From Candidatus Pedobacter colombiensis (lineage in GTDB: Bacteria > Bacteroidota > Bacteroidia > Sphingobacteriales > Sphingobacteriaceae), in NCBI GenBank assembly GCA_029202485.1, contig CP119313.1:4154001-4218000 (forward strand): a DNA stretch of 64,000 nucleotides, in the 5' to 3' direction. A program made the translations under genes and the position numbers. Positions 53,854-63,229 of the stretch are shown one piece after another. How positions within the stretch are numbered: the first letter of the stretch is position 1; the number at the start of each line of letters is the position of its first letter. The notes beneath the pieces were generated by a model. That model made no database searches, was not told the DNA's origin, and saw nothing but the letters and a program-made list of their open reading frames with translations.

Positions 53854-53903
53854 CACACTCTTAAAAAAATTAAGAAAGTATATTTAACACTATAAATAAA
53901 GGC

Positions 53904-54137
53904 ATGTCTAGAGTTTGTGATTTAACCGGAAAAATGGCGATGACAGGTTTTAATGTTTCTCACTCAAACGTTAAAACTAAGCGTAAGTTTTATCCCAACT
54001 TACAGCTTCAGAAATTTTATATTCCTGAAGAAGATCGTTGGATAACACTGAAAGTATCTACTTCAGCTATCAAAACCATTAACAAAATTGGTATTACTGA
54101 AGCGATCAGTCGTTTCGTAAAAAAAGGATATTTGTAA
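53904..54137 (+). CDS. rpmB: 50S ribosomal protein L28
   Basis: Ribosomal protein of 77 residues, the normal size. The family start MSRVCDLTGKMAMTGFNVSH and the core KTKRKFYPNLQLQKFY are clear. It heads a short operon with rpmG and a DUF4295 gene, an order shared by most Bacteroidota. L28 lies near the ribosomal E-site and assists subunit joining. Confidence 0.97.
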   Translation: MSRVCDLTGKMAMTGFNVSHSNVKTKRKFYPNLQLQKFYIPEEDRWITLKVSTSAIKTINKIGITEAISRFVKKGYL

Positions 54138-54178
54138 ATAACATTGGTTGATGTGAATCAACCTTAATAGTATATAAA

Positions 54179-54361
54179 ATGGCAAAAAAAGGTAACAGAG
54201 TACAAGTTATTCTAGAGTGTACAGAGCATAAAACTAGCGGCATGCCTGGTATGTCTAGATATATCTCTACTAAAAACCGTAAAAACACTACTGAGCGTTT
54301 AGAATTGAAAAAATTCAATCCGGTATTGAGAAAAGTAACGGTTCACAAAGAAATTAAGTAA
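54179..54361 (+). CDS. rpmG: 50S ribosomal protein L33
   Basis: Ribosomal protein of 60 residues. MAKKGNRVQVILECTEHK and the end RLELKKFNPVLRKVTVHKEI match L33. The CxxC zinc pairs of some L33 forms are missing; there is a single cysteine, so this is the zinc-independent type. It follows rpmB by 41 bases. Confidence 0.96.
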   Translation: MAKKGNRVQVILECTEHKTSGMPGMSRYISTKNRKNTTERLELKKFNPVLRKVTVHKEIK

Positions 54362-54400
54362 TATCATTTAGTATATAACTAAATATAATCCTATTAAATC

Positions 54401-54559
54401 ATGGCAAAAAAGGTAGTTGCTACCCTTAAAACGGGTAAAGGAAAAGAATATTCGAAAGTTATTACAATGACTAAATCACCTAAAGGTGCTTATTCTTTCA
54501 AAGAAGTTATTGTTCACAACGATCACGTTCAAGATGCTATTTCTGCATCTAAAAAATAA
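54401..54559 (+). CDS. DUF4295 small basic protein
   Basis: A 52-residue basic protein, MAKKVVATLKTGKGKEYSKV, with the end ISASKK. It belongs to DUF4295, a family that sits between rpmG and ftsY throughout Bacteroidota. Position and composition suggest a ribosome-associated protein, but no function is proven. It starts 39 bases after rpmG and ends in front of a terminator. Confidence 0.9.
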   Translation: MAKKVVATLKTGKGKEYSKVITMTKSPKGAYSFKEVIVHNDHVQDAISASKK

Positions 54560-54580
54560 TTTTAATATTTTATAATATTA

Positions 54581-54613
54581 AAGCCGTCCCTTTTTACCGG
54601 GAGGGCTTTTTTT
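54581..54613 (+). terminator. Terminator of the rpmB-rpmG-DUF4295 operon
   Basis: AAGCCGTCCC (54581-54590) pairs with GGGAGGGCTT (54599-54608) with one mismatch, and a run of seven T (54607-54613) follows. The ftsY start is 19 bases further on, so read-through into ftsY is possible. Confidence 0.8.
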
Positions 54614-54631
54614 GTTTTGTTATACATTCGT

Positions 54632-55594
54632 ATGGGGTTATTCGATTTTTTCAAGAAAAAAGAAACTGCGCCTGAAGCGCAAGTGGCTCTGGATAAGGGA
54701 TTAGAAAAAACTAAGGAAGGTTTTCTTAGTAAAATTACTAAAGCTGTTGCCGGCAAATCTACCATAGATGATGATGTGCTCGACAATCTGGAAGAAGTAT
54801 TGGTTACTTCTGACGTTGGTGTAAGTACAACATTAAAAATCATAGACCGTATACAGCAGCGTGTAAGCAAAGACAAATACTTATCTACGACAGAACTAAA
54901 TCACTTATTGCGTGATGAAATTCAGTTGCTACTGGCAGAAAACAACAGTAACGACTTCAGACAGTTTGAATACGGTCAGCATAAACCATACGTAATTATG
55001 GTTGTTGGCGTAAATGGTGTTGGAAAAACCACGACCATTGGAAAACTGGCACATAAACTAAAGGCTGAAAACCTTAAAGTTGTTTTAGGTGCGGCCGATA
55101 CTTTCAGAGCGGCAGCGGTAGAACAAATAAAACTGTGGGGTGAGCGTGTTGGCGTACGGGTTGTGGCTCAGGCAATGGGCTCTGACCCTGCATCGGTAGC
55201 TTATGACACATTACAATCAGCCGTAGCTAACGGCGAAGATGTAGTTATTATTGATACTGCAGGTCGATTGCACAATAAAATCGGACTGATGAACGAGTTG
55301 GGCAAAATTAAAAGTGTGATGGAAAAAGTGATCCCTTCTGCCCCGCATGAAATATTACTGGTATTGGATGGCTCGACAGGACAAAATGCCTTTGAGCAAT
55401 GTAAACAGTTTACAGAAGCTACAGACGTAAACGCTTTGGCTATCACTAAGCTTGATGGCACAGCAAAAGGCGGTGTAGTTATTGGCATATCTGACCAGTT
55501 TAAAATTCCCGTAAAATACATAGGCGTTGGCGAGAGCATGAACGACCTTCAATTATTTGATAAAAAAGCATTTGTTGATAGCTTATTTAAATAA
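54632..55594 (+). CDS. ftsY: Signal recognition particle receptor FtsY
   Basis: SRP-GTPase receptor of 320 residues that docks ribosome-SRP complexes at the inner membrane. The start is the ATG at 54632 (MGLFDFFKKK); a TTG 15 bases earlier is less likely. The NG domain shows G1 GVNGVGKTTT (about residues 129-138), DTFRAAAVEQI, G3 DTAGRLHNK, and G4 TKLDGTAKGGV. The acidic A-domain of enterobacterial FtsY is absent, as is usual in this phylum. It is followed after 39 bases by rimO. Confidence 0.96.
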   Translation: MGLFDFFKKKETAPEAQVALDKGLEKTKEGFLSKITKAVAGKSTIDDDVLDNLEEVLVTSDVGVSTTLKIIDRIQQRVSKDKYLSTTELNHLLRDEIQLLLAENNSNDFRQFEYGQHKPYVIMVVGVNGVGKTTTIGKLAHKLKAENLKVVLGAADTFRAAAVEQIKLWGERVGVRVVAQAMGSDPASVAYDTLQSAVANGEDVVIIDTAGRLHNKIGLMNELGKIKSVMEKVIPSAPHEILLVLDGSTGQNAFEQCKQFTEATDVNALAITKLDGTAKGGVVIGISDQFKIPVKYIGVGESMNDLQLFDKKAFVDSLFK

Positions 55595-55633
55595 GCGCAC
55601 AATAAATAAAAAAGAATACCCCAATATTGCAGC

Positions 55634-56968
55634 ATGAATACAAAAATCAGTTCCAAAATAATTCCCGTTAAAAAACCTAAAATCAATGTAATTACTTTAG
55701 GTTGCTCCAAAAACACCTATGATTCTGAAGTTTTAATGGGGCAACTGCGCGGCAATAGCATGGATGTAGTTCATGAAGCAAACAAAATGGGGAAAGATGA
55801 TATTGTTGTCATCAATACCTGTGGCTTTATTGATAATGCGAAACAAGAATCAATAGATACCATATTACAGTACAGCCATCTAAAAGATGAAGGAAAAGTA
55901 GGTAAAGTATTTGTAACAGGATGCTTATCTGAACGCTATAAACCTGAACTAGAAGCTGAAATCACCAATGTTGATGCCTACTTTGGGACCAATGATTTAA
56001 ATAACTTATTGCACTCTCTTGGTGCAAATTATAAACATGAACTTATTGGCGAGCGGTTACTTACCACTCCCTCCCATTTTGCATACTTCAAGATTGCAGA
56101 AGGCTGTAATCGCCCCTGCTCTTTCTGTGCCATTCCATTAATGCGTGGTAAACACGTTTCACGCGATATGCAGGAATTGGTAAATGAAGCCAAAATATTG
56201 GCAGCTGGCGGTACAAAAGAATTGATACTCATTGCACAAGACCTTACCTATTACGGTTTAGATATTTACGGCAAGCGTAATCTGGATGAATTACTTCGCA
56301 GATTATCTGATGTAAATGGTATTGAATGGATCAGACTTCAATACGCCTACCCTTCTGGTTTCCCTATGGAAATCTTAGACGCAATGAACGAACGTGAGAA
56401 TATCTGTAAATACCTGGATATGCCTTTGCAGCACATCACAGACAATATGTTGAAATCTATGCGTCGTGGTATCACTAAACAAAAAACCATTGACATTGTA
56501 AACCAAATTAGAGATAAGGTACCTGGTATTGCCATGCGTACAACCTTAATTTGTGGTTACCCGGGCGAAACGCAGCAGGATTTTGAAGAGATGTTGGACT
56601 GGGTTGAAGAAACTCGTTTCGACAGGCTAGGCTGTTTTACTTATTCACATGAAGAAAAAACACATGCACACAGTCTTGTAGATGATGTACCTGATGAAGT
56701 AAAACAAGAACGTGTAGATGCAATTATGGAATTGCAACAAGGCATTTCATTTGACATTAACCAAGAGAAAATTGGCAAGACATATAAAGTTCTGGTAGAC
56801 AGAAAAGAGGGAGACTTCTTTATTGGTCGTACAGAATTTGACTCACCAGAAGTTGACAACGAGGTATTAATTGATGCCAGTACAGGTTATGCCGCAAATG
56901 GCAGTTTTGTACAAGTAAAAATAGACCGCGCCGAAGACTTTGATCTATATGGACAGATTGTAAAATAA
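55634..56968 (+). CDS. rimO: Ribosomal protein S12 methylthiotransferase
   Basis: Radical-SAM enzyme of 444 residues that adds a methylthio group to the conserved aspartate of S12. The N-terminal UPF0004 domain has GCSKNTYDSEVLMG and the cysteines that bind the second cluster. The radical-SAM motif CNRPCSFC gives C158, C162 and C165. A TRAM domain ends the protein (YKVLVDRKEGDFFIGRTEFD). RimO is preferred to MiaB because of the length and the GCSKN start. It follows ftsY closely and is 46 bases before bshC. Confidence 0.95.
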   Translation: MNTKISSKIIPVKKPKINVITLGCSKNTYDSEVLMGQLRGNSMDVVHEANKMGKDDIVVINTCGFIDNAKQESIDTILQYSHLKDEGKVGKVFVTGCLSERYKPELEAEITNVDAYFGTNDLNNLLHSLGANYKHELIGERLLTTPSHFAYFKIAEGCNRPCSFCAIPLMRGKHVSRDMQELVNEAKILAAGGTKELILIAQDLTYYGLDIYGKRNLDELLRRLSDVNGIEWIRLQYAYPSGFPMEILDAMNERENICKYLDMPLQHITDNMLKSMRRGITKQKTIDIVNQIRDKVPGIAMRTTLICGYPGETQQDFEEMLDWVEETRFDRLGCFTYSHEEKTHAHSLVDDVPDEVKQERVDAIMELQQGISFDINQEKIGKTYKVLVDRKEGDFFIGRTEFDSPEVDNEVLIDASTGYAANGSFVQVKIDRAEDFDLYGQIVK

Positions 56969-57014
56969 AAGCCGCAAATTAAGAATTATGGTTTATTAAC
57001 TTAAATTCGTAGCA

Positions 57015-58601
57015 ATGCAGGCTAAATACATCTCTTATCAGGAAACGAATGCTTTTTCCGCCGTTGTATTGGATTACATCAGCGGAAAAGACCAGTTAAA
57101 GTCTTTTTATAAATATAATCCGGATTTTAATGGCTTCAGCGAAGCCATTAAAAATCGTAACTTCAATGGGGACAGAACCATATTGGTAGAGACTTTGCAG
57201 CAGCAATATGCTTCAGTTAAAACTACGCCAATGGTTACCGAGCATATCAAAAGATTAGGAGATAGCCGGACTTTTACCATCACAACCGGTCATCAGCTAA
57301 ATATTTTTACCGGTCCACTTTATTTTATTTATAAAATAGTGACCGCTATAAACCTGGCCAGAGAATTGAAACAGGAATTCCCAGATTACAATTTTGTTCC
57401 CGTTTACTGGATGGCTACCGAAGATCATGATTTTGAAGAAATCAATCATGTTAAAATTGAGGACAAAATGCTGACCTGGAACAAAAACGCTACAGGCGCA
57501 ACAGGCCGACTGAATACTAAAGATATAATTGAAGCACTTACTGCTTATAAAGGGTATTTAGGCATTGGTAAAAACGGGCTCATGTTATCCCGGTTGGTTG
57601 AAGCAGCCTATACCAACAATACTAAATTAAGTGATGCTACCCGGGAATTGGTAGATGCCTTATTTGGTGAATACGGATTGGTTTGTATGGATGCAGATGA
57701 TCCGCAACTAAAAAAACAATTCGCTGAAATTATATACCAGGATATTACTGAACAAAATAGCTTTAAGTTCATTTCTGAAAGCAACGCAAAACTGGAAGAA
57801 CTTGGCCATAAACCACAGGTAAACCCCAGAGAAATTAACTTCTTTTACATGACAGACCGATTGAGGGAACGGATTGTAGCCGAAGATGGACGTTATAAGG
57901 TAATGCACACTGATATTAGCTTTAGTAAAGAAGAGCTGCAAACAGAAATCAGTAGCTTCCCTGAAAGATTTAGCCCCAATGTAGTCATGCGCCCGGTTTA
58001 TCAGGAGGTGATTTTACCTAATCTGGCTTATATAGGTGGCGGCGCCGAGCTGACTTACTGGCTACAGTTAAAATCGAACTTTGACCATTATAAGGTTGAT
58101 TTCCCAGTGTTGTTGTTACGTAATTCGGCATTGATCATTGACAGCAGAAGTGAAGTAAGAATGCAGATTCTTGGCATCAGTCATAAAAACCTGTTTGCAA
58201 AAACTGAAACTATAAAAAATGATTGGATACGCTCGCATGTAAACCTTCAACTTTCTTTAAATGATGAAGAACGTGCCATTAGCGCCGTTTTTGATCAGAT
58301 TAAATTAAATGCTTACAAGATTGACAAAACACTTTCTCAATCGGCTGATGCAGCTAAAACAAAAGCACTTAAACTCATTTCCAGTTTGGAGACAAAAATG
58401 CTTAGGGCTGAGAAGCGTAAACATCAGACCTCTTTAGCTCAAATTGAAAGTTTAAAAGAGAAGCTTTTCCCAACAGGAGTACTTCAGGAAAGGGTACTAA
58501 ATATTGCGCCAATGTATGTGCTTTATGGTGACGAATTTATCGATTCTTTAATTGCCTGTTTCAAACCCCTGGACCATCAGTTCACCATATTATTTGCCTG
58601 A
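57015..58601 (+). CDS. bshC: Bacillithiol biosynthesis enzyme BshC
   Basis: A 528-residue enzyme, the usual length, proposed to add cysteine to GlcN-malate in the last step of bacillithiol synthesis. Typical stretches are TITTGHQLNIFTGPLYFIYK, PVYWMATEDHDFEEINHV, VVMRPVYQEVILPNLAYIGG and the end LDHQFTILFA. The coiled-coil near residue 430-490 fits the known structure. Bacillithiol is the main low-molecular-weight thiol in many Firmicutes and Bacteroidota. The bshA and bshB genes are not in this window. It is five bases before the Ldh-type gene. Confidence 0.93.
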   Translation: MQAKYISYQETNAFSAVVLDYISGKDQLKSFYKYNPDFNGFSEAIKNRNFNGDRTILVETLQQQYASVKTTPMVTEHIKRLGDSRTFTITTGHQLNIFTGPLYFIYKIVTAINLARELKQEFPDYNFVPVYWMATEDHDFEEINHVKIEDKMLTWNKNATGATGRLNTKDIIEALTAYKGYLGIGKNGLMLSRLVEAAYTNNTKLSDATRELVDALFGEYGLVCMDADDPQLKKQFAEIIYQDITEQNSFKFISESNAKLEELGHKPQVNPREINFFYMTDRLRERIVAEDGRYKVMHTDISFSKEELQTEISSFPERFSPNVVMRPVYQEVILPNLAYIGGGAELTYWLQLKSNFDHYKVDFPVLLLRNSALIIDSRSEVRMQILGISHKNLFAKTETIKNDWIRSHVNLQLSLNDEERAISAVFDQIKLNAYKIDKTLSQSADAAKTKALKLISSLETKMLRAEKRKHQTSLAQIESLKEKLFPTGVLQERVLNIAPMYVLYGDEFIDSLIACFKPLDHQFTILFA

Positions 58602-58606
58602 TTACC

Positions 58607-59692
58607 ATGAAATTTTACACTTTTACCGAAAATAATCTACGCCGTTTTACAGAAAACGTCTTTTTAACTATGGGCTGTCCGGAAGCAGATGCTAAACTTG
58701 CCGCGGATGTTTTGTTATGTTCGGATTTAAGGGGTATTGACTCTCACGGTGTTGCCCGTTTAAGTGGCTATGTGAGGTTATGGGAAAAGAAACGGATCAA
58801 TCCGGTGCCTGTGGTAAAAATAGTCCATGAAACCGCTACTACAGCTACTGTTGACGGTGATGGAGGGCTAGGTCTGGTGGTAGCTCCTTTTGCCATGAAG
58901 ATTGCAATAGAAAAAGCACAAACTTATGGTAGTGGTTGGGTTTCTGTAAAAAACTCGAATCATTTTGGAATAGCCGGCTATCATGCACTAATGGCTGTAG
59001 CACAAGATATGATCGGGATCAGTATGACCAATGCAAGTCCGCTGGTAGCTCCTACTTATGCCAATGAAAGATTATTAGGGACAAATCCGATGTGCTATGC
59101 TTTTCCTGCCGGCAAATATCCTCCGGTAGTGGTAGACATGGCAACGGCTGCCGCAGCAAATGGTAAATTAGAGATCGCGCAAAGGGCCAATCAACCTATA
59201 CCAGAGGGATGGGTACAGGATAAGGAAGGAAAAATTTCTATAAACCCAAATCAATTAAAAGAAGGCGGATCATTATTGCCTTTGGGAAGTGATAAAGATC
59301 ATGGGAGCCATAAAGGTTATGGATTAGGGGCTACAGTTGATATATTATCTGCAGTGCTCTCTGGTGCTAATTACGGACCATGGGTACCTCCTTTTGTTGC
59401 TTTTCTGGAGCCGCCAACAGATCCCGTAGGCGAAGGCATTGGTCACTTTTTTGGTGCCATGCGTGTTGATGGTTTCCGTCCGGCACAAGATTTCAAAGAC
59501 CATCTGGATAACTGGATCTCACGTTTTAAAAGTGCTAAAACCATAGACACTGAGCATAAGGTAATCATACCGGGTGAACCTGAATATGTCTTTGAAAATG
59601 AGCGCAAAAAAAACGGCATCCCTTTAATAGATGCCGTTGTAAATGACTTAAATGAACTGGCCCTTAAATTAGGGATAGCTGGTTTATCCTAA
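58607..59692 (+). CDS. Ldh-family (malate/L-lactate type) NAD(P)-dependent dehydrogenase
   Basis: A 361-residue oxidoreductase of the type 2 malate/L-sulfolactate/ureidoglycolate dehydrogenase family. Family motifs are LRGIDSHGVARLSGY (conserved histidine), VKNSNHFGIAGYHA, MTNASPLVAP, VVDMATAAAANGKLEIA and DKDHGSHKGYGLG. The substrate is an alpha-hydroxy acid that cannot be told from the sequence. It is co-transcribed with bshC, and its end overlaps the convergent lepB gene by four bases. Confidence 0.88.
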   Translation: MKFYTFTENNLRRFTENVFLTMGCPEADAKLAADVLLCSDLRGIDSHGVARLSGYVRLWEKKRINPVPVVKIVHETATTATVDGDGGLGLVVAPFAMKIAIEKAQTYGSGWVSVKNSNHFGIAGYHALMAVAQDMIGISMTNASPLVAPTYANERLLGTNPMCYAFPAGKYPPVVVDMATAAAANGKLEIAQRANQPIPEGWVQDKEGKISINPNQLKEGGSLLPLGSDKDHGSHKGYGLGATVDILSAVLSGANYGPWVPPFVAFLEPPTDPVGEGIGHFFGAMRVDGFRPAQDFKDHLDNWISRFKSAKTIDTEHKVIIPGEPEYVFENERKKNGIPLIDAVVNDLNELALKLGIAGLS

Positions 59693-60888
59693 TGGATACC
59701 CCTTAATAACCTACTCCATCTGATTTTATGGAAGAACGAACCATTGGTATCGTAACTCATCCATATAAACAAAGCCTTTCCAACAATATGATCTTCTGGC
59801 ACAAAGCCCCAATAGCGGGAATCAGCAGATCTATGTCTGTTATCACCCATCATCCAGTAATAATTCATTTTAAAAGTATAGCTATCTGCAGGTTTACCGT
59901 TTATTAACCAGCCACTACCTGATTTCTCCAGCTTATTGCCTTCATAGATACGAATGCTTCTTTCATAAAGTGGCATGGTAACACTATCCAACTTAACTGT
60001 CCATCCCCTTTTAGGGATAATGATAGGTCCAAAGTTATCTACATTCCAATCTCTGTGCGGATCAAACGGAAAAATATCACCTTCCCGTTCATGAGGAGGA
60101 GCCGTAAATTCTTTTACAGATTGCACGAAGTCCAATTTTTTCACTTTGGCCATCATTTCTGCAGTTCCGTTAAATGTATACACATTAGGAGTCATAGTAC
60201 TTCTGATATCATCAGAAATATTAAATCCTAAATCTTCAAAAACTGAAGGATTCACATCAGGAGTTTTAAACACAACCTCATAGCTGATCTGCCCCGTATT
60301 TTTCAATGGTTCAGGCTTTCCATTAACAGTTACCAATCCATTTGACATGCTTATGGTATCACCTGCTATACCAATACAACGTTTGATATAATTTTCCCTT
60401 TTATCTACAGGTCTGCTTACAATGGTATATCTGCTATTGATCGCAGCCCATCCTTCAGATCTTACCATTTGATAATAGTCAACATCCTGTTGTTCTAAAG
60501 CTACAGTATCACCTTGCGGATAATTAAAAACCACAACATCATTCCTTTTAATATCGGATAAACCTGGCAATCTATGGAACTTCCATTGCACTCCATCCCA
60601 ATAAGCTTTAGTACCGGTTATTGGCATAGTATGATGAGCAAAAGGAAATGCTATTGGTGTCATAGGTATTCTTGCACCATAATTAACCTTGCTAACAAAT
60701 AAAAAGTCGCCTACCAGTAAAGACCTTTCCATAGAAGCCGTTGGTATTGTATAAGCCTCGATAAAGAATACCCTTATAATTGTTGCAGCAACCACTGCAA
60801 AAACGATAGCATCTACCCATTCACGGGTTCTGGTTTTTTTCTTCTTTGGCTTATCGTCTTTGCTTTTTTGCCAGAATTTCCAACTCAT
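59689..60888 (-). CDS. lepB: Signal peptidase I
   Basis: Membrane-bound serine protease of 399 residues that removes signal peptides from exported proteins. A basic N-terminus and a membrane segment (about residues 27-45, VDAIVFAVVAATIIRVFFIE) come first. The catalytic serine is S52 in PTASMERSLLVGD and the catalytic lysine K169 in YIKRCIGIAGD. The late box is MMGDNRHRSADSRYWGFVPE. The long insertions make it larger than enterobacterial LepB, which is normal in Bacteroidota. Six bases after dapB in the same operon. Confidence 0.95.
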   Translation of the reverse strand: MSWKFWQKSKDDKPKKKKTRTREWVDAIVFAVVAATIIRVFFIEAYTIPTASMERSLLVGDFLFVSKVNYGARIPMTPIAFPFAHHTMPITGTKAYWDGVQWKFHRLPGLSDIKRNDVVVFNYPQGDTVALEQQDVDYYQMVRSEGWAAINSRYTIVSRPVDKRENYIKRCIGIAGDTISMSNGLVTVNGKPEPLKNTGQISYEVVFKTPDVNPSVFEDLGFNISDDIRSTMTPNVYTFNGTAEMMAKVKKLDFVQSVKEFTAPPHEREGDIFPFDPHRDWNVDNFGPIIIPKRGWTVKLDSVTMPLYERSIRIYEGNKLEKSGSGWLINGKPADSYTFKMNYYWMMGDNRHRSADSRYWGFVPEDHIVGKALFIWMSYDTNGSFFHKIRWSRLLRGIH

Positions 60889-60894
60889 ATATTG

Positions 60895-61635
60895 TTATTT
60901 AAAATTAAATATATCGGCTATATTATAAAAGCCTTGTTTATTTTGTAGCCACTCTGCTGCAACTACTGCTCCGAGAGCAAATCCGGAACGGTTGTGTGCA
61001 GTGTGTTTTAATTCAATCTCATCTACCTCCGAGCTATATAGCACAGTATGGGTTCCCGGTACATTTTCGATTCGGTGGGATTCGATCAACAATTGATCTT
61101 TCTTAATCACCTCATCAAATGGCGTACCCACCACTTCATTCACCCACTCCGTTTTTCTGTCCATCCGCTCAATAATATCTTCGGCAAGCGTCATAGCGGT
61201 ACCACTCGGTGAATCTAACTTCTGTGTATGGTGTATTTCTTCTACCTGAACTTCGTAAGCGGGGAAATCATTCATAAGCTTTGCCATCAGTTTGTTAATA
61301 TGAAAAAAGAGATTCACACCTATACTGAAGTTTGATCCATAAAGTAAAGTATTGTTACGGCTTAAACATTCGTTTTTCACCTCTTGTAGCTGACCATACC
61401 ATCCAGTTGTACCAACCACTACCGGCACGTTTGCATCAAAACAAGCATAGATATTACCGAGGGCTGCATCGGGGGCACTAAAGTCTATGGCGACATCAGC
61501 TTTAGACAAATTAGCTGTAGTTAAATCTTCGGTGTTGTCGATATTGATCTTCAGGACGATTTCATGGCCTCTTTCTAAAGCAAACCTTTCAATGATTTGC
61601 CCCATTTTTCCATAACCAAGTAAAGCTATCTTCAT
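60895..61635 (-). CDS. dapB: 4-hydroxy-tetrahydrodipicolinate reductase
   Basis: NAD(P)H-dependent reductase of 246 residues in lysine and diaminopimelate synthesis. The nucleotide-binding start is KIALLGYGKMGQII. GTTGWYG, SNFSIGVNLFFHINKLM, the active-site region VEEIHHTQKLDSPSGTAMTL and the C-terminal GFALGAVVAAEWL all match. Slightly short compared with E. coli DapB, as in other Bacteroidota. It sits in the parB-DUF5683-dapB-lepB operon. Confidence 0.95.
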   Translation of the reverse strand: MKIALLGYGKMGQIIERFALERGHEIVLKINIDNTEDLTTANLSKADVAIDFSAPDAALGNIYACFDANVPVVVGTTGWYGQLQEVKNECLSRNNTLLYGSNFSIGVNLFFHINKLMAKLMNDFPAYEVQVEEIHHTQKLDSPSGTAMTLAEDIIERMDRKTEWVNEVVGTPFDEVIKKDQLLIESHRIENVPGTHTVLYSSEVDEIELKHTAHNRSGFALGAVVAAEWLQNKQGFYNIADIFNFK

Positions 61636-61666
61636 TTAATTTATATTTCTTTTTAATTTAACCTAT

Positions 61667-62296
61667 TTAAAAGCTAATTGCAATTTTCATTCCCGGCGCA
61701 AAACCATTAAAGCCATACATCTGATTTGAATTTATCAAATCGGGACTAACTTTTATCCGCGCTACATCCCCGACATCACCCACATCAAAATTTGCTAAGC
61801 GAGCATCAATATAAGCTTCCACAATATTTAATAAATATAAGCCTACATAAGAGAAAATGATAACCTGTTTATTTCTTCTGTAAGTGTCTTTTGCTAAAAC
61901 CAAGCGATCTGTTGGAGAGTTTGCATAAAGGCTACCTGCCGGAGATTTACCTCCATTTTGCGCTCGATACTCCAATTCATTAACAAATATATTGTACTGC
62001 TTACTATTATCCATATAGGAAATGGTAAGCAAAGTTGCCCCGGTATAGATAGCGGCAACTTTTACCCCCCTGTAAAAGTTAAATCCGTTTCTGATCTGTC
62101 CCAAACCCGGCAAAATCGCCGATCTGATGGCAGCTCTTCTTCCTGCAATTTTACCCAGGTTTACATAAGGTTTTACAGTATCAGTGGGTTTAGATTCCAA
62201 TACTGTACTATCCTTTTTATTGGTCAGTTTTTGCTGGGCCTTTGCTGCAAAAACAGCAAAAAACAAGAGGACCGATAACAGCAAAACTTTGTGCAT
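61667..62296 (-). CDS. Exported DUF5683 protein
   Basis: A 209-residue protein. The start is the ATG at 62296 (MHKVLLLSVLLFFAVFAAKAQ, a clean signal peptide), which shares one base with the parB stop. The core AAIRSAILPGLGQIRNGFNF and the two hydrophobic stretches KVAAIYTGATLLTISYM and QVIIFSYVGLYLLNIVEAYI match DUF5683. The family is found next to parB in many Bacteroidota, and its function is unknown; an envelope role is likely. Confidence 0.88.
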   Translation of the reverse strand: MHKVLLLSVLLFFAVFAAKAQQKLTNKKDSTVLESKPTDTVKPYVNLGKIAGRRAAIRSAILPGLGQIRNGFNFYRGVKVAAIYTGATLLTISYMDNSKQYNIFVNELEYRAQNGGKSPAGSLYANSPTDRLVLAKDTYRRNKQVIIFSYVGLYLLNIVEAYIDARLANFDVGDVGDVARIKVSPDLINSNQMYGFNGFAPGMKIAISF

Positions 62297-63219
62297 TACC
62301 AATCCAATAACTCTAGAATCCGATTCAAATCATTATCAGACATGAATGGAATTTCGATGGCTCCTTTACCATTGTCCCCTACCTTTAATTTCACTTTTGT
62401 GGCAAATTTAGAGGCCAGGTCTTTCTGTAATTTTTGATATTCAAAAGGGACCGCCTTCGATTTCAATTGAAATTTAGGTTTTACCTCAACACTGTTGATG
62501 CTTCTTACCAATTCTTCAACCTTTCTAACAGAAAGTCCTTTGTCAATAATCTCCTGATGGATAAAAAGTTGCTTTTCTTCTTGTTCTACATTGATCAGTG
62601 CACGGGCATGTCCCATGGATATTTTCTGATCGCGAATAGAAATCTGGATAACCGGGGGCAATTTTAGCAGGCGCAGGTAATTGGTCACCGTAGTACGGTT
62701 TTTACCTACACGCTCGCCAAGCTGTTCTTGTTTTAGGTTACATTCATCCAGCATGCGCTGAAAACTAAGTGCTACTTCAATAGCGTTCAGGTTTTCACGT
62801 TGTATATTTTCTATAAGCGCCATTTCCAGCATCTGCTGATCATTGGCACTACGTACATAAGCCGGGATTTCAGTAAGTCCGGCAAGTTTAGATGCCCTTA
62901 ACCTACGTTCACCAGATATGAGCTGATATTGATTTCCGTCTTGTTTTCTAACCGTAATCGGCTGAATAAGCCCCTGCACTCTAATAGACTCAGCCAACTC
63001 GTTTAAAGCCACCTGATCAAATTCGGTACGTGGCTGATACGGATTGGTTTCTATATCACTGATGTTGATCAATCCAATGCCATTGTTGTTTTGGTGGCTT
63101 TCCGATCTGGTTTCACTAACCGGGTTAACCTCGCTTTTAGGCGGGTTAACGGATTCGCTATCATCCAAAAGCGCACTTAACCCTCTGCCTAAACCTGTTT
63201 TTCGCTGAAAAGATGTCAT
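62296..63219 (-). CDS. parB: Chromosome-partitioning protein ParB
   Basis: CTP-dependent DNA clamp of 307 residues that loads on parS sites near the origin. The N-terminal GLGRGLSALL motif contacts ParA. The CTPase/N-domain has INISDIETNPYQPRTEFD and LISGERRLRASKLAGL, and the helix-turn-helix follows (LNLKQEQLGERVGKNRTTVT-like, with MGHARALINV). The C-terminal dimer domain is short. It follows parA by ten bases. No parS-like palindrome was searched for exhaustively. Confidence 0.95.
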   Translation of the reverse strand: MTSFQRKTGLGRGLSALLDDSESVNPPKSEVNPVSETRSESHQNNNGIGLINISDIETNPYQPRTEFDQVALNELAESIRVQGLIQPITVRKQDGNQYQLISGERRLRASKLAGLTEIPAYVRSANDQQMLEMALIENIQRENLNAIEVALSFQRMLDECNLKQEQLGERVGKNRTTVTNYLRLLKLPPVIQISIRDQKISMGHARALINVEQEEKQLFIHQEIIDKGLSVRKVEELVRSINSVEVKPKFQLKSKAVPFEYQKLQKDLASKFATKVKLKVGDNGKGAIEIPFMSDNDLNRILELLDW

Positions 63220-63229
63220 TAAAAAATAA

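Noticed and set aside
53551..53903. Decayed ECF sigma gene before the second fecR
   Set aside because: No sigma region 2 or region 4 pattern was seen in any minus-strand frame.
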